DNA of 64,000 bases from Deltaproteobacteria bacterium. GTDB lineage: Bacteria > Myxococcota > Myxococcia > Myxococcales > SZAS-1. The position numbers and the translations under genes were made by a program. Shown here in pieces: positions 32,535-45,588 of the stretch. The DNA lies in the NCBI GenBank assembly GCA_018266075.1, contig JAFEBB010000021.1:1-64000 (forward strand), in the 5' to 3' direction. Within the stretch, counting starts at the first letter, position 1. Each line of letters starts with the position of its first letter. Under the pieces are notes generated by a model. The model saw nothing but the letters and a program-made list of their open reading frames with translations, made no database searches and was not told the DNA's origin.

Positions 32535-33152
32535 TCAGTCCTTCATCGCGAAGCGCGCGAGCAGCTTCTTCACGCGCGCCTTGCCCTCGGCGCCCGAGCC
32601 GGCCAGCCGCTCGCTGTCGATGCTCCGCAAGAGCACCTGCATCTGCGCCAGGTCGACGCGGCCGAAGTTGGCCATGGGCTCGCTGGTGTCGTTGTCGTCG
32701 TCGTCGGCCAGGAGCGCCTCGGGGTGCGTGTCGGCGTACTTCTCGAGGAAGGGCAGGACGACCTCGGACGCGCGGCTCTGGCTCCAGTCGGCCCAGGCGC
32801 TGCCGGGCAGGGCGGGCGTGGGCCCAACGAAGAAGAGCAGCGGGTGCTTGGCGTGCACGCCGCGGATCCAGGTCTCGACCTCGTTCGCGAAGGCGTCGAG
32901 CGCTTGTTCATCACCCTCGTCGGCGTCGCCGTAGACCACCGCGCTGAAGACGTCGGACATGCTCTCGCTGGTGAAGAGCACGTCGCTCCACTTGAAGAAG
33001 CCGGCGAAGGCGTCGGGCACCGTGGCCTGCAGCTTGAGCCGATCCGGCACCGACACCGGCTGCGCGAAGGCGAGCGCCACCATGCCCACCTTGTCCACCA
33101 GGTCGGGGTTGGGACGGCCGTGATCGAGGTACAGGAACGGGAAGTCGGACAT
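32535..33152 (-). CDS. Hypothetical cytoplasmic protein (205 aa)
   Basis: ATG 33152 has GGAGGGG upstream and yields a protein without signal or membrane segment. It begins SDFPFLYLDHGRPNPDLVDK and contains WIRGVHAKHPLLFFVGPTPALPG, an acidic stretch (LADDDDNDTSEP) and a basic C-terminus (KARVKKLLARFAMKD). I do not recognise a family. It is divergent from the TetR gene; the operator at 33216 sits between them, so TetR may control it too. Confidence 0.6.
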   Translation of the reverse strand: MSDFPFLYLDHGRPNPDLVDKVGMVALAFAQPVSVPDRLKLQATVPDAFAGFFKWSDVLFTSESMSDVFSAVVYGDADEGDEQALDAFANEVETWIRGVHAKHPLLFFVGPTPALPGSAWADWSQSRASEVVLPFLEKYADTHPEALLADDDDNDTSEPMANFGRVDLAQMQVLLRSIDSERLAGSGAEGKARVKKLLARFAMKD

Positions 33153-33215
33153 GGCCCCTCCGCCAGGCAACACCAGAGCCTACCGCTGCTCCGGGATGGC
33201 GTGTTTGCAAACTGA

Positions 33216-33233
33216 CCCTACCATTTGGTAGGG
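33216..33233. promoter_or_regulatory. TetR-type operator palindrome
   Basis: CCCTACC (33216-33222) and GGTAGGG (33227-33233) form a perfect 7-bp inverted repeat with ATTT between. It lies 14 bases before the TetR start and 64 bases before the divergent gene at 33152, the usual place for autoregulation by a TetR-family protein. Confidence 0.6.
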
Positions 33234-33246
33234 AGTCACCAACCTC

Positions 33247-33885
33247 ATGGTTGCCTCTGCCGCCAGCTCCGCCTCCAACGTCCGCGCCCGCGCCCTGCGC
33301 GAGGCCAGGCGCCTCTTCGCCGCCCACGGCTTCGACGGCACCGCGCTTCAAGACGTGGCCGACGCGGTGGGCGTGACCAAGCCTTCGGTGCTGCACCACT
33401 TCCCCTCGAAGGAGGCGCTGCGCGAGGCCGTGCTCGAAGAGCTGGTGGCGCACTGGAAGGACGAGCTGCCGCGGCTCCTGCTCGCGGCCAGCGCCGGTGA
33501 AGATCGCTTCGACGCCGTGTTCACCGCATTGCACCGCTTCTTCTCCGAGGAGCCGGATCGTGCGCGCGTGGTGTTGCGCGAGGCGCTCGATCGTCCCGAG
33601 GCCACGCGGGCGCACTTTCGGCGCGCGGTGCGGCCCTGGCTGGAGCTCGTGGCCGGCTACATCCGCTCGGGGCAGGCGGCGGGGACCCACTACTCGACGG
33701 TCGATGCCGAGGCCTACGTGCTCCAGATCCTGGGGGCGGTGATCTCCAGCGCCGCGTGCGCCGACGTGATCTCGGCCGCGCTGCCCGGACGCGCGCGCCC
33801 GCGCTTCGACCGCGAGCTGGCGCGAATTTCCAAGGACTCACTCTTTCTGCCGGCGCCCACGCGCGCCACGAAAGCCCGGAGGTGA
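33247..33885 (+). CDS. TetR/AcrR family transcriptional regulator
   Basis: A 212-residue regulator. The HTH is residues about 12-60 (ARALREARRLFAAHGFDGTA, LQDVADAVGVTKPSVLHHFP). The C-terminal ligand domain is helical and Ala-rich. The acyl-CoA dehydrogenase starts 3 bases after its stop, so the regulator probably senses an acyl-CoA or related compound and controls the operon through the palindrome just upstream of its start. Ligand identity is inference from context. Confidence 0.9.
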   Translation: MVASAASSASNVRARALREARRLFAAHGFDGTALQDVADAVGVTKPSVLHHFPSKEALREAVLEELVAHWKDELPRLLLAASAGEDRFDAVFTALHRFFSEEPDRARVVLREALDRPEATRAHFRRAVRPWLELVAGYIRSGQAAGTHYSTVDAEAYVLQILGAVISSAACADVISAALPGRARPRFDRELARISKDSLFLPAPTRATKARR

Positions 33886-33888
33886 CCG

Positions 33889-35775
33889 ATGGCCAGCTTC
33901 TTCGATGACAACGAGGACCTGCGCTTCTACGTGGAGCGCGGCATCGATTGGCAGGCGCTGGCCGAGGCGTGTGAGCTCGGCTTCCAGGCGCCCGAGGGCT
34001 TCAAGAACGCCGAGGAGGCCGTCGGCTTCTACCGCGAGGTGATCTCGCTCTTCGGCCAGCTCGCGGCGGATGAAGTGGCGCCGCGATCCGCGCAGATCGA
34101 CCGCGAGGGCGCGCACCTCCGCGACGGCGAGGCGCACAACGGCCCGGCGATGAAGGCCATCTTCGAGGCGCTGCACGGCGCGGAGCTGCACAAGCTCTGC
34201 TTGCCGCGCGAGCTCGGCGGCATGAATGGCCCGCTCGTCGCCTACTTCCTGGGCGCAGAGATGCTCGGCCGCGGCGACGTCTCGGCCATGGCGCACTTCT
34301 CGTTCCACGGCGGCATGGCGATGGCGATGCTCGTCTTCAGCATCCACGAGGGCTCGACGACCTTCGACGTGGCCGCGAAGAAGATCACCTCCACGCGCTT
34401 CGCGAAGGAGCTGGGCGAGATCGCGCGTGGCGAGGCGTGGGGCTGCATGGACATCACCGAGCCCGACGCCGGCAGCGACATGGCCAAGCTGCGCACGCGC
34501 GCCGAGCAAGACGCTGAGGGCAACTGGTTCGTCACCGGCCAGAAGGTCTTCATCACCTCGGGCCACGCGAAGTACCACTTCGTCATCGCGCGCACCGAAG
34601 AGGCAAAGGACGACGGCCACGGGCTCGATGGCCTCTCGATGTTCCTGGTGAAGGCCTACGACGACGCGCCCGACGGCACGCGCACGCGCTACGTCAAGCT
34701 GGATCGCGTCGAAGAGAAGCTCGGCCACCACGGCTCCGTGACCGCGGCGCTCGACTTCGATCGCGCGCCCGCGCAGCTCATCGGCCAGCGCGGCGAGGGC
34801 TTCAAGTACATGCTCGTGCTCATGAACAACGCGCGCATCGGCGTGGGGTTCGAGGGCATCGGCTTGTGCGAGGCCGCGTACCGCATGGCCCGCGACTACG
34901 CCGCGCAGCGCCGCTCGATGGGCAAGACGATCGATCGCCACGAGATGATCGCCGACATGCTCGACGAGATGCGCACCGACATCCAGGGCCTCCGCGCGCT
35001 CGCCGTGGCCAGCGCCCAGCACGAGGAGCTCGCGCACAAGCTCGCGCTGGGTGAGCGGCTTGGCTTCGGCGGCGGCCGCGAGCGCGAGGTCGCCAGGCAC
35101 CGCCGGCGCGCGCGCCGCTTCACGCCGCTGCTCAAGTACCTCTCGGCCGAGAAGGCCGTGGAGCTCACCCGCCGCAACATGCAGATCCACGGCGGCATCG
35201 GCTACATGACCGAGCTCGGCGCGGAGAAGCTCTCGCGCGACGCGCTGGTGCTACCGATCTACGAAGGCACCAGCCAGATCCAGTCGCTGATGGCCATGAA
35301 GGACACGCTCGGGGGCATCCTCAAGCGGCCCCAGGCGTTCCTCACGCGGATTGCGCAGGCCAAGTGGCGCGCGGCCTCAGCGCGCGATCCGCTCGAGCGC
35401 CGCGTGGCCAAGCTGAATTCGATCTCGCACTCGGCGCAGCAGTTCCTGCTCACCCGCACCGCCGGCGACAAGCTGCGCTCCCTGCCCATGGGCCAGTGGC
35501 GCTCGGCGCTCAAGCAGCAGTGGGATCCCAAGCGCGACTTCGCGCTGGCCATGCTTCACGCCGAGCGACTCACGCGCATCCTCGCGGACGAAGCGATCGC
35601 CGAGCTCTTGCTCGAGCAGGCGCAGAAGTTCCCCGAGCGGCGCGAGCTCCTCGAGCGCTGGCTGGACCGCGCCGAGCTCCGCAGCCGCGCGCTCCACGAG
35701 GAGCTCACCACGCGCGGCGGGCGGATCCTCGCTTCGCTGGCGGCACCCGAAGCACCTTCCGCAGCGGCGGGTTGA
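33889..35775 (+). CDS. Long acyl-CoA dehydrogenase (628 aa)
   Basis: An FAD-dependent acyl-CoA dehydrogenase with a C-terminal extension, as in the large (about 600-residue) group. The conserved segments are MDITEPDAGSDMAKL (substrate/FAD), FVTGQKVFITSGH, RSMGKTIDRHEMIADML, MQIHGGIGYMTELGAEK and LPIYEGTSQIQ with the catalytic Glu. It catalyses alpha,beta-oxidation of an acyl-CoA; chain length is not readable. It is co-transcribed with the TetR gene 3 bases upstream. An overlapping minus-strand frame covers its last 71 bases. Confidence 0.9.
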   Translation: MASFFDDNEDLRFYVERGIDWQALAEACELGFQAPEGFKNAEEAVGFYREVISLFGQLAADEVAPRSAQIDREGAHLRDGEAHNGPAMKAIFEALHGAELHKLCLPRELGGMNGPLVAYFLGAEMLGRGDVSAMAHFSFHGGMAMAMLVFSIHEGSTTFDVAAKKITSTRFAKELGEIARGEAWGCMDITEPDAGSDMAKLRTRAEQDAEGNWFVTGQKVFITSGHAKYHFVIARTEEAKDDGHGLDGLSMFLVKAYDDAPDGTRTRYVKLDRVEEKLGHHGSVTAALDFDRAPAQLIGQRGEGFKYMLVLMNNARIGVGFEGIGLCEAAYRMARDYAAQRRSMGKTIDRHEMIADMLDEMRTDIQGLRALAVASAQHEELAHKLALGERLGFGGGREREVARHRRRARRFTPLLKYLSAEKAVELTRRNMQIHGGIGYMTELGAEKLSRDALVLPIYEGTSQIQSLMAMKDTLGGILKRPQAFLTRIAQAKWRAASARDPLERRVAKLNSISHSAQQFLLTRTAGDKLRSLPMGQWRSALKQQWDPKRDFALAMLHAERLTRILADEAIAELLLEQAQKFPERRELLERWLDRAELRSRALHEELTTRGGRILASLAAPEAPSAAAG

Positions 35776-35938
35776 GCGACGCGAGTCCTGCCAGTCCGAG
35801 CGCCTTCGTCGCGAGCCACAAGCCGGTCCGGCGCGGGCGCTGCCAGAAGGCCTCGAACGCGTCGTCGTCAATCAGGAGCCGCGTGAGCTGCGTGGCCACC
35901 TCGGCGTGGAGGGCGATCGAGAAGGTGTGGCGGCGCAT
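35705..35938 (-). CDS. Possible small basic protein (77 aa)
   Basis: ATG 35938 opens a short frame (RRHTFSIALHAEVATQLTRL, DDDAFEAFWQRPRRTGLWLA) that ends inside the acyl-CoA dehydrogenase gene. No Shine-Dalgarno sequence is clear and no family is recognised. The composition is plausible for a small basic protein, and it fills part of an otherwise empty 260-base stretch. It could equally be noncoding. Confidence 0.3.
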   Translation of the reverse strand: MRRHTFSIALHAEVATQLTRLLIDDDAFEAFWQRPRRTGLWLATKALGLAGLASLNPPLRKVLRVPPAKRGSARRAW

Positions 35939-36036
35939 GGGCCATGGGGTAGGCATCGCTGCGGCCGAGCGGAAGCGAGCGTTGAAAGCGTTTGTCGGAT
36001 GTGGCACTAAAACGCCTGCAAACCTGTTGGGGTCGT

Positions 36037-36357
36037 ATGGCCATTGACGAGCGCCGTCGCGACAAGCGGATCCCCGTCGACATGTGGGTCGAGGCCGAAG
36101 ACGGCGAGGACCTCTACATGCAGCGCGCGGCCAACCTCTCGGTGGGTGGCGCGTTCTTCGCGCAGACCGTGCCCACGCTGGTCGGTACCAAGGTGAAGCT
36201 GCGCTTCCAGCTCCCGGGCGACGCCGTGGAGGTCGAGTGCATGGGCGAGATCGTCTCGGCTGCCGAGAAGGGCCTGGGCATGGGCGTGCGCTTCGTGGAT
36301 TTGTCCGATGAGGCCCGCGCGAAGATCGAGAAGCTCATCGACGCCAGCGGCGTGTAG
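36037..36357 (+). CDS. PilZ-domain protein
   Basis: A 106-residue single-domain PilZ protein. It has the c-di-GMP-binding RxxxR-type motif at the N-terminus (ERRRDKRIPVDMWVEAE) and NLSVGGAFF in place of D/NxSxxG. In myxobacteria many small PilZ proteins affect motility. ATG 36037 is chosen because the PilZ motif follows directly; an upstream in-frame start would add only 15 residues. A strong terminator follows 18 bases after the stop. Confidence 0.88.
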   Translation: MAIDERRRDKRIPVDMWVEAEDGEDLYMQRAANLSVGGAFFAQTVPTLVGTKVKLRFQLPGDAVEVECMGEIVSAAEKGLGMGVRFVDLSDEARAKIEKLIDASGV

Positions 36358-36375
36358 CCAGCCCTGAAAATGCGA

Positions 36376-36406
36376 GAGCCCCGCAGCCTGCGAAGGCGCG
36401 GGGCTC
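36376..36406. terminator. Bidirectional hairpin terminator
   Basis: GAGCCCCGC (36376-36384) pairs perfectly with GCGGGGCTC (36398-36406) around a 13-base loop. It lies between the convergent PilZ and lipoprotein genes, 18 and 20 bases from their stops, so it can serve both. Confidence 0.7.
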
Positions 36407-36426
36407 GTTCGCTTCTGCGATGTGGA

Positions 36427-38182
<1,756 letters not shown>

Positions 38183-38185
38183 GCG

Positions 38186-38704
38186 TCAAGCTTGCGCGAG
38201 GACCAGCGCGAGCTCGGCCACGAAGCGCTCGGGCTCGGCGGGCGTGATGAGCAGCGGCTTGTCGTCGGTGAGCTTCACGACGACGAGCGGATCGATGCGC
38301 GAGATCCACAGCGAGAAGCGCTGGCTCGGCGTCACCAGCATGCCGAAGCCGCCCCACAAGCCGCCCGCGCCCACGCGCATGCCCCAGCCGTAGCGCTTGC
38401 GGAACTCGGCGTTGCTGAGCACCTCGGCGCTCTCGAGTTGGTGGCGGGTGATCATCCGCTCGCGCATCGGCCAGACGATTCGCAAGCCCGCATGCGAGAC
38501 CTCGAAGCGCGTGGGCCGCATGAGCGTCCAGATGCCGAGCCACATGAGCGCGAGGAACGCGAATACGCCCCACATCACCCAGCGCAGCTGCGGAAAGGGC
38601 ATGGGGAGCGTGGCCAGGATGGGGAAGATCAGCGGCAGCGGCAGCGCGACGATGGTCGTCGCGCGAATGAGGCCGTCCATCGGCGCGAGCGGGAACGAGC
38701 GCAT
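38186..38704 (-). CDS. Membrane-anchored PH-domain (bPH) protein
   Basis: A 172-residue protein with two N-terminal helices (about 14-35 and 42-62) and a bacterial PH-like domain: RPTRFEVSHAGLRIVWPMRE, then LWISRIDPLVVVKLTDD and LLITPAEPERFVAEL. Family proteins usually bind lipid or partner proteins at the membrane. The start ATG 38704 and the family length agree. It ends 3 bases from tgt and is divergent from the gene at 38767. Confidence 0.75.
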   Translation of the reverse strand: MRSFPLAPMDGLIRATTIVALPLPLIFPILATLPMPFPQLRWVMWGVFAFLALMWLGIWTLMRPTRFEVSHAGLRIVWPMRERMITRHQLESAEVLSNAEFRKRYGWGMRVGAGGLWGGFGMLVTPSQRFSLWISRIDPLVVVKLTDDKPLLITPAEPERFVAELALVLAQA

Positions 38705-38766
38705 GACGAGATTGTAGCTGGGCGCGTTGCGGCGCAGGGAGGCACGAGTCGCGTTAAGCTCTGCCC

Positions 38767-39243
38767 ATGCCCGACGCAGGCGACTCCTTCACGCTCTACT
38801 TGCGCGGCGGCGACGGCGCCGCGTTGCGCAATTGCATCAAGCCCTTCGGAAACGGCGGCGACCTCGACCGCTGGAAGCTCGACGCGTGGGATGCGGAGGT
38901 CATCCTCGGTCCGGGCTCGCAGGTGGCGCTCATCCGCGTGCCCAACAGCGTGGACCACGGCTCGCTGCGCACGCTCATCATCGAGCTGCACCAGGCAGCG
39001 AGCGAGGCGGGCCTCGTGCTCAGCGACGACGTCCACAGCAAGAAATCGCCCGACGAGCTCATCGGCGCGTTCGGTCTGGAGAGCGATCGCGCCGGCGCCA
39101 TGCGCGCGGGCAAGAAGAGCGCGCGCTGGAGCATGAACCAGACCATCCTCTTCTGGCTCCTGGGCGCGGGGCTGCTGGTGCTGGCCTACATCGCGTTCCA
39201 GTTCGTGAGCGAGACGGCGCACCGGATGTTGGGCGGCGGCTAA
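38767..39243 (+). CDS. Hypothetical tail-anchored protein (158 aa)
   Basis: The first about 125 residues are soluble (GDSFTLYLRGGDGAALRNCI, GPGSQVALIRVPNSVDHG) and one helix lies at the C-terminus (residues about 130-150, LFWLLGAGLLVLAYIAFQFV), so it is probably tail-anchored. No signal peptide and no recognised family. The gap to the convergent HAD-IG gene is 14 bases. Confidence 0.6.
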   Translation: MPDAGDSFTLYLRGGDGAALRNCIKPFGNGGDLDRWKLDAWDAEVILGPGSQVALIRVPNSVDHGSLRTLIIELHQAASEAGLVLSDDVHSKKSPDELIGAFGLESDRAGAMRAGKKSARWSMNQTILFWLLGAGLLVLAYIAFQFVSETAHRMLGGG

Positions 39244-39257
39244 GCTTAACCAATCGG

Positions 39258-40898
39258 TTAATCCGCCTCGGCGCCCTTGGCCGGGCCCTCGGAGCCGTAC
39301 GGCGAGAGCCGGCCGGTGAGCTGGTTGCCACGCTCGTGGGGCATGGCCTCGCGCGGGCTGCGGAAGTACTGCGTGGGCGAGTAGGGCAACAGGTTCGACA
39401 CGCGGCTGGTGTAGACGCACGCGTACTGCTCCACCTGCTCGCCGAAGCGCGAGTTCTCGTTGCCCTCTTTGAAGAGCAAACCCCAGTAGCGGTTGAAGCC
39501 GGTCTCCACGGCGTTCTCGAGCTCGTCGGCCTGCCGGGTGACGTCTTTCAGCGCCTTGCGCAGCACGTCCAGCTCCGACTTCGACGTCTTCCGCTCGGCC
39601 TCGGCCTGCGTGCGCGCGGTGGCGTCGAGCCCGTTGCGATCGAGCCTTCGTTCGAGCGCGTTCAGGGTGAGCTTGTGCTGGTTCACCTCGTCGCCGAGGC
39701 GATCGCGGAGCATCTCGAGGTCGGCGAGCTTGTGCACCTGGTCGAGGTGCTGGTCGGTGTACGCGACCTCGTCCTCGAGCTCTTGAACGACGAGGCACGT
39801 GCGCCAGAGCGAGCTCTTCCGCGAGCGGAGGATGTCGCCGTAGATGTGATCGCCGATGTAGAGCACCTTCTCGCCGTGGACTTTGAACAGGTCCTCGAAG
39901 CGGGGCAGGTTGCCGCCCTGGTACACGTGGGCGCGCTCGAACTGCTCGGGCTCCTTGGTCGTGGTCACGCCGCTGACGATGTCCACCTCGTGGAACGGCC
40001 GCGTCTCGGAGAAGAACGCGGGCTTGTTGGCGCCCACGATCACCGCGTCGAAGTAGTTGCGCCACGAAGGGTACTCGGCGAGCACGCCGTCGAGCAGGTA
40101 CTTCATCACCGCGTCGGTGTAGTCCCAGAGCGAGTTGGTGGCCACGAAGAGCTTCTTGCCGCCCGAGCGCAGCTTGTGGAGCGTGGTCGCGAGCTCGGGA
40201 TCCTTGAAGATGAAGCGGCCGATGTCTTTTCGGATCTCGGCCTTGAGCGAGCCGTCCCGGTGGACGGTGTCGATGCACTCGCGGATGTCGTCGTAGAGCT
40301 TGCCGTAGTCGAGCTTCAGGCCGTCGGCCTCGAGCAGCTCGATGATCTCCGCGTAGAGGCACGCCTCGGGCAGCGCGAAGAGCGTGTCGATCCACGCGTA
40401 GCGCTCGCTGGAGAGCTTGATCTTCTCCTCGCGGTAGAGCTTGTAGAGCTCCTCCTCGGCGAGGCGGCGGCGGCCGTGGTACGCGCGGCCCACGTGGCCG
40501 AATCGGTCCATCTTGAAGAGGTTGCCGGCCTCGCGGTCGACCACCAGCCCGCGGATGACGAACTGCTGGTCGTACTTGATGTTGCCAATCGCCGGCGTGT
40601 AGCCGCGCTCGCGCACCAGCTTGGCGAGCGTCATGTCGAAGGAGAGCTCCTCGATCGCGCGCCGGTGGTAGATGGCGAGCGTGTAGTCCATGTCGAAGCC
40701 GAGGGCTTCGATGCGGTCCATGCGCAGGTTGCGGTTCACGAACATCTGCCGCTCGTGCGGCACCTGGTGGGCCGGGTGCTGGGCCAGCACCTCGAGCACC
40801 GCCGCCTCGACCAGCCCGCCGAGCTCCGCCACGGGGAGCACGGACGGCGCGCCCTGCGGAGTGGGCACACCATCGGGGAAGGGGAGCGGTCGGGCCAT
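39258..40898 (-). CDS. HAD-IG family 5'-nucleotidase
   Basis: A 546-residue member of the HAD subfamily IG, related to cytosolic purine 5'-nucleotidase NT5C2. Motif I is GFDMDYTLAIYH (Asp nucleophile and acid/base Asp, about 68-79). Motif II is FVATNSLWDYTDAVM and motif IV includes VLYIGDHIYGDILRSRK. Residues about 400-470 form a coiled-coil (LEMLRDRLGDEVNQHKL). It dephosphorylates nucleoside monophosphates in related enzymes; the real substrate is unknown. ATG 40898 starts the family's N-terminal region. Confidence 0.9.
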   Translation of the reverse strand: MARPLPFPDGVPTPQGAPSVLPVAELGGLVEAAVLEVLAQHPAHQVPHERQMFVNRNLRMDRIEALGFDMDYTLAIYHRRAIEELSFDMTLAKLVRERGYTPAIGNIKYDQQFVIRGLVVDREAGNLFKMDRFGHVGRAYHGRRRLAEEELYKLYREEKIKLSSERYAWIDTLFALPEACLYAEIIELLEADGLKLDYGKLYDDIRECIDTVHRDGSLKAEIRKDIGRFIFKDPELATTLHKLRSGGKKLFVATNSLWDYTDAVMKYLLDGVLAEYPSWRNYFDAVIVGANKPAFFSETRPFHEVDIVSGVTTTKEPEQFERAHVYQGGNLPRFEDLFKVHGEKVLYIGDHIYGDILRSRKSSLWRTCLVVQELEDEVAYTDQHLDQVHKLADLEMLRDRLGDEVNQHKLTLNALERRLDRNGLDATARTQAEAERKTSKSELDVLRKALKDVTRQADELENAVETGFNRYWGLLFKEGNENSRFGEQVEQYACVYTSRVSNLLPYSPTQYFRSPREAMPHERGNQLTGRLSPYGSEGPAKGAEAD

Positions 40899-41036
40899 GA
40901 GGTGGGGCCCGTTCGGCCGGTCGGAATCGCCGGGCGGTGGGCCGATCTGGAAGGTACGGCAATGCTAGTCCGCACCTGCCGGGGCGCGCCAGGGAAGCAG
41001 CGACGCAGCGCGACATCCTGCACGTCCGAAAAGTCC

Positions 41037-43745
<2,709 letters not shown>

Positions 43746-43892
43746 GCGACCTCCATACTCCGGGTTCCACGCTCATGTTAGAACTGCGGCCGTGGCGGAC
43801 CAAGCAGCGGATTCGCAGTCGCTCCGAGTTGGCGCTCTTCACTGGGGGAGTACCCGAGCCGCGCCCGCGCGCGCGCTCCATCGGTGCCGCTC

Positions 43893-45551
43893 ATGACCGA
43901 CACGTCCATGCCCTCCCGACTGGGCCGGTTCAAGGTCCAGCGACGCTTGGGCCTGGGCGCCATGGGCGAGGTCTTTGGCGCCGAAGATCCAGATCTGAAC
44001 AGGCCCGTGGCCATCAAGCTGCTCTCTGCCGAGCTGACGGCCTCGCCCGAGTACCGCGAGCGCTTCCGGCGCGAGGCGGTGGCCATGGCCTCGGTGGCGC
44101 ACCCGCACGTGCTGCAGGTCTTCGAGCTGGGCGAGGCCGAGGGGCGGCCGTTCTTCGTGATGGAGCTCCTCGACGGCAGCGACGTGCAGCGCCTGCTCGA
44201 TCAGGAAGGGCCGCCGCCGGTGCAGCGGGCCGCGCGCTGGCTCCTCGACGCCGCGCTGGGCCTGGGCGCCGCCGCCGAGCGCGGGCTGGTCCACCGCGAC
44301 GTGAAGCCGGCGAATCTCATGCTCCACCGCGGGCGCGTGAAGGTGGCCGACTTCGGCATCGCGCGCACGCTCCAGGCGCACGCGGCGCTGACGTCGTTCG
44401 GCTCGGTGATGGGCACCCCCGACTACATGGCGCCCGAGCAGGCGCTCGGCCTGGCCGTCGACGCGCGCGCCGACATCTACGCCCTGGGCATCACCGCCTG
44501 GCAGCTCTTGGTGGGAAAGGTGCCGTTCGAGGGGCCGACCTACGTGGACGTGCTGCAGCACCAGGTGAAGACGCCGCTGCCTGATCCGCGCTCGTTGCGG
44601 CCGGATGTGCCCAAGGGCCTGGCCGACCTGATCTTGAAGATGGCCGCCAAGCGCGCGGAGGATCGGCCGCAGCGCTACGACGAGGTGGCGTCGGCGCTTC
44701 AAGCCTTTGCGGGCGAGGGCGCCGAGGCCCCGGCGTCGGGCCCGCCGGCGGCGCTGCGCTTCGTGGGCGGAGCGCTTGGAGGCAAGCGCGTGCTCCTGCC
44801 GCTGGGCGAGTCGTTCGTGGGGCGCCAGGTGGACTGCCTGGTGGTCCTCGACGATCCCCAGGTCTCGCGGCGCCACGCGGCGCTCACCCGCGGCGAGGCC
44901 GGCCTCAAGGTTCGCGATCTCGCCAGCCGCAACGGGGTGATGGTCAACGGCACGCGGGTGCCGGAGTCCGAGCTGAACGTCGGCGATCGCCTGCGCATCG
45001 GAGACACCCAGTTCCTCGTCGAAGCGGCTGGCGTGGGCGAGGCGCCCCCGGTGCCCGAGGTGACCGATCCGCATATGGTGCTGCCGATGGCAGCGCTGGC
45101 GCCCATGGGCCGGGCGGCGCTGCTCCGCGACCTGGCGCGCGATCTGGTGTTGGGCGCGCCGCTCAAGCTCGAGAAGCTGAACGAGCTGACGCAGATGTCG
45201 CTGTTCCCCCTGCGTCGGTTCGCGCTGGTGCGGCTGTCGGAAGGAAAAGTGCAGACGCTCTTCCACGCCTCGCGTGCCGAGACCGACATGGTGACGCCGC
45301 TCCAGGCCGCCATGCAGCTCTGCATGACCAGCGGCACGCCGGTCTCGGCGGCCGACGCGCGACGCGATCCGCGCTTCGCCAGCGCCCAGCCCCAGGTGGC
45401 CACGGTGCTCGCTGCGCCGCTGATGGGTCCGCAGGGCGCGTTCGGCGTGCTCTACGGCGACGCCCGAGAGGTGCAGAAGGTGGCGCCCGAAGAGGCCGTG
45501 GCCTTCGAGACGCTGGCGCACCTGTTGGCGATGCACGTGTCGAAGGGTTGA
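43893..45551 (+). CDS. Ser/Thr kinase with FHA and GAF domains
   Basis: A 552-residue soluble kinase. The kinase domain (1-275) has LGLGAMGEVFGAED, Lys42 in VAIKLL, HRDVKPANLML (Asp136) and VADFGIA (Asp153). An FHA domain (about 290-375) shows GRQVDCLVVLDDPQVSRRHA and SRNGVMVNG. A GAF-like sensor (about 385-550) ends the protein. Hence it can phosphorylate targets, bind phospho-Thr partners and sense a ligand. ATG 43893 or the GTG nine bases before may be the start. It begins a run leading to the pseudokinase and the response regulator. Confidence 0.9.
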   Translation: MTDTSMPSRLGRFKVQRRLGLGAMGEVFGAEDPDLNRPVAIKLLSAELTASPEYRERFRREAVAMASVAHPHVLQVFELGEAEGRPFFVMELLDGSDVQRLLDQEGPPPVQRAARWLLDAALGLGAAAERGLVHRDVKPANLMLHRGRVKVADFGIARTLQAHAALTSFGSVMGTPDYMAPEQALGLAVDARADIYALGITAWQLLVGKVPFEGPTYVDVLQHQVKTPLPDPRSLRPDVPKGLADLILKMAAKRAEDRPQRYDEVASALQAFAGEGAEAPASGPPAALRFVGGALGGKRVLLPLGESFVGRQVDCLVVLDDPQVSRRHAALTRGEAGLKVRDLASRNGVMVNGTRVPESELNVGDRLRIGDTQFLVEAAGVGEAPPVPEVTDPHMVLPMAALAPMGRAALLRDLARDLVLGAPLKLEKLNELTQMSLFPLRRFALVRLSEGKVQTLFHASRAETDMVTPLQAAMQLCMTSGTPVSAADARRDPRFASAQPQVATVLAAPLMGPQGAFGVLYGDAREVQKVAPEEAVAFETLAHLLAMHVSKG

Positions 45552-45588
45552 GCAGGCCGCTCGCGGCGATTCTCTAAGCAGCTTCGGT

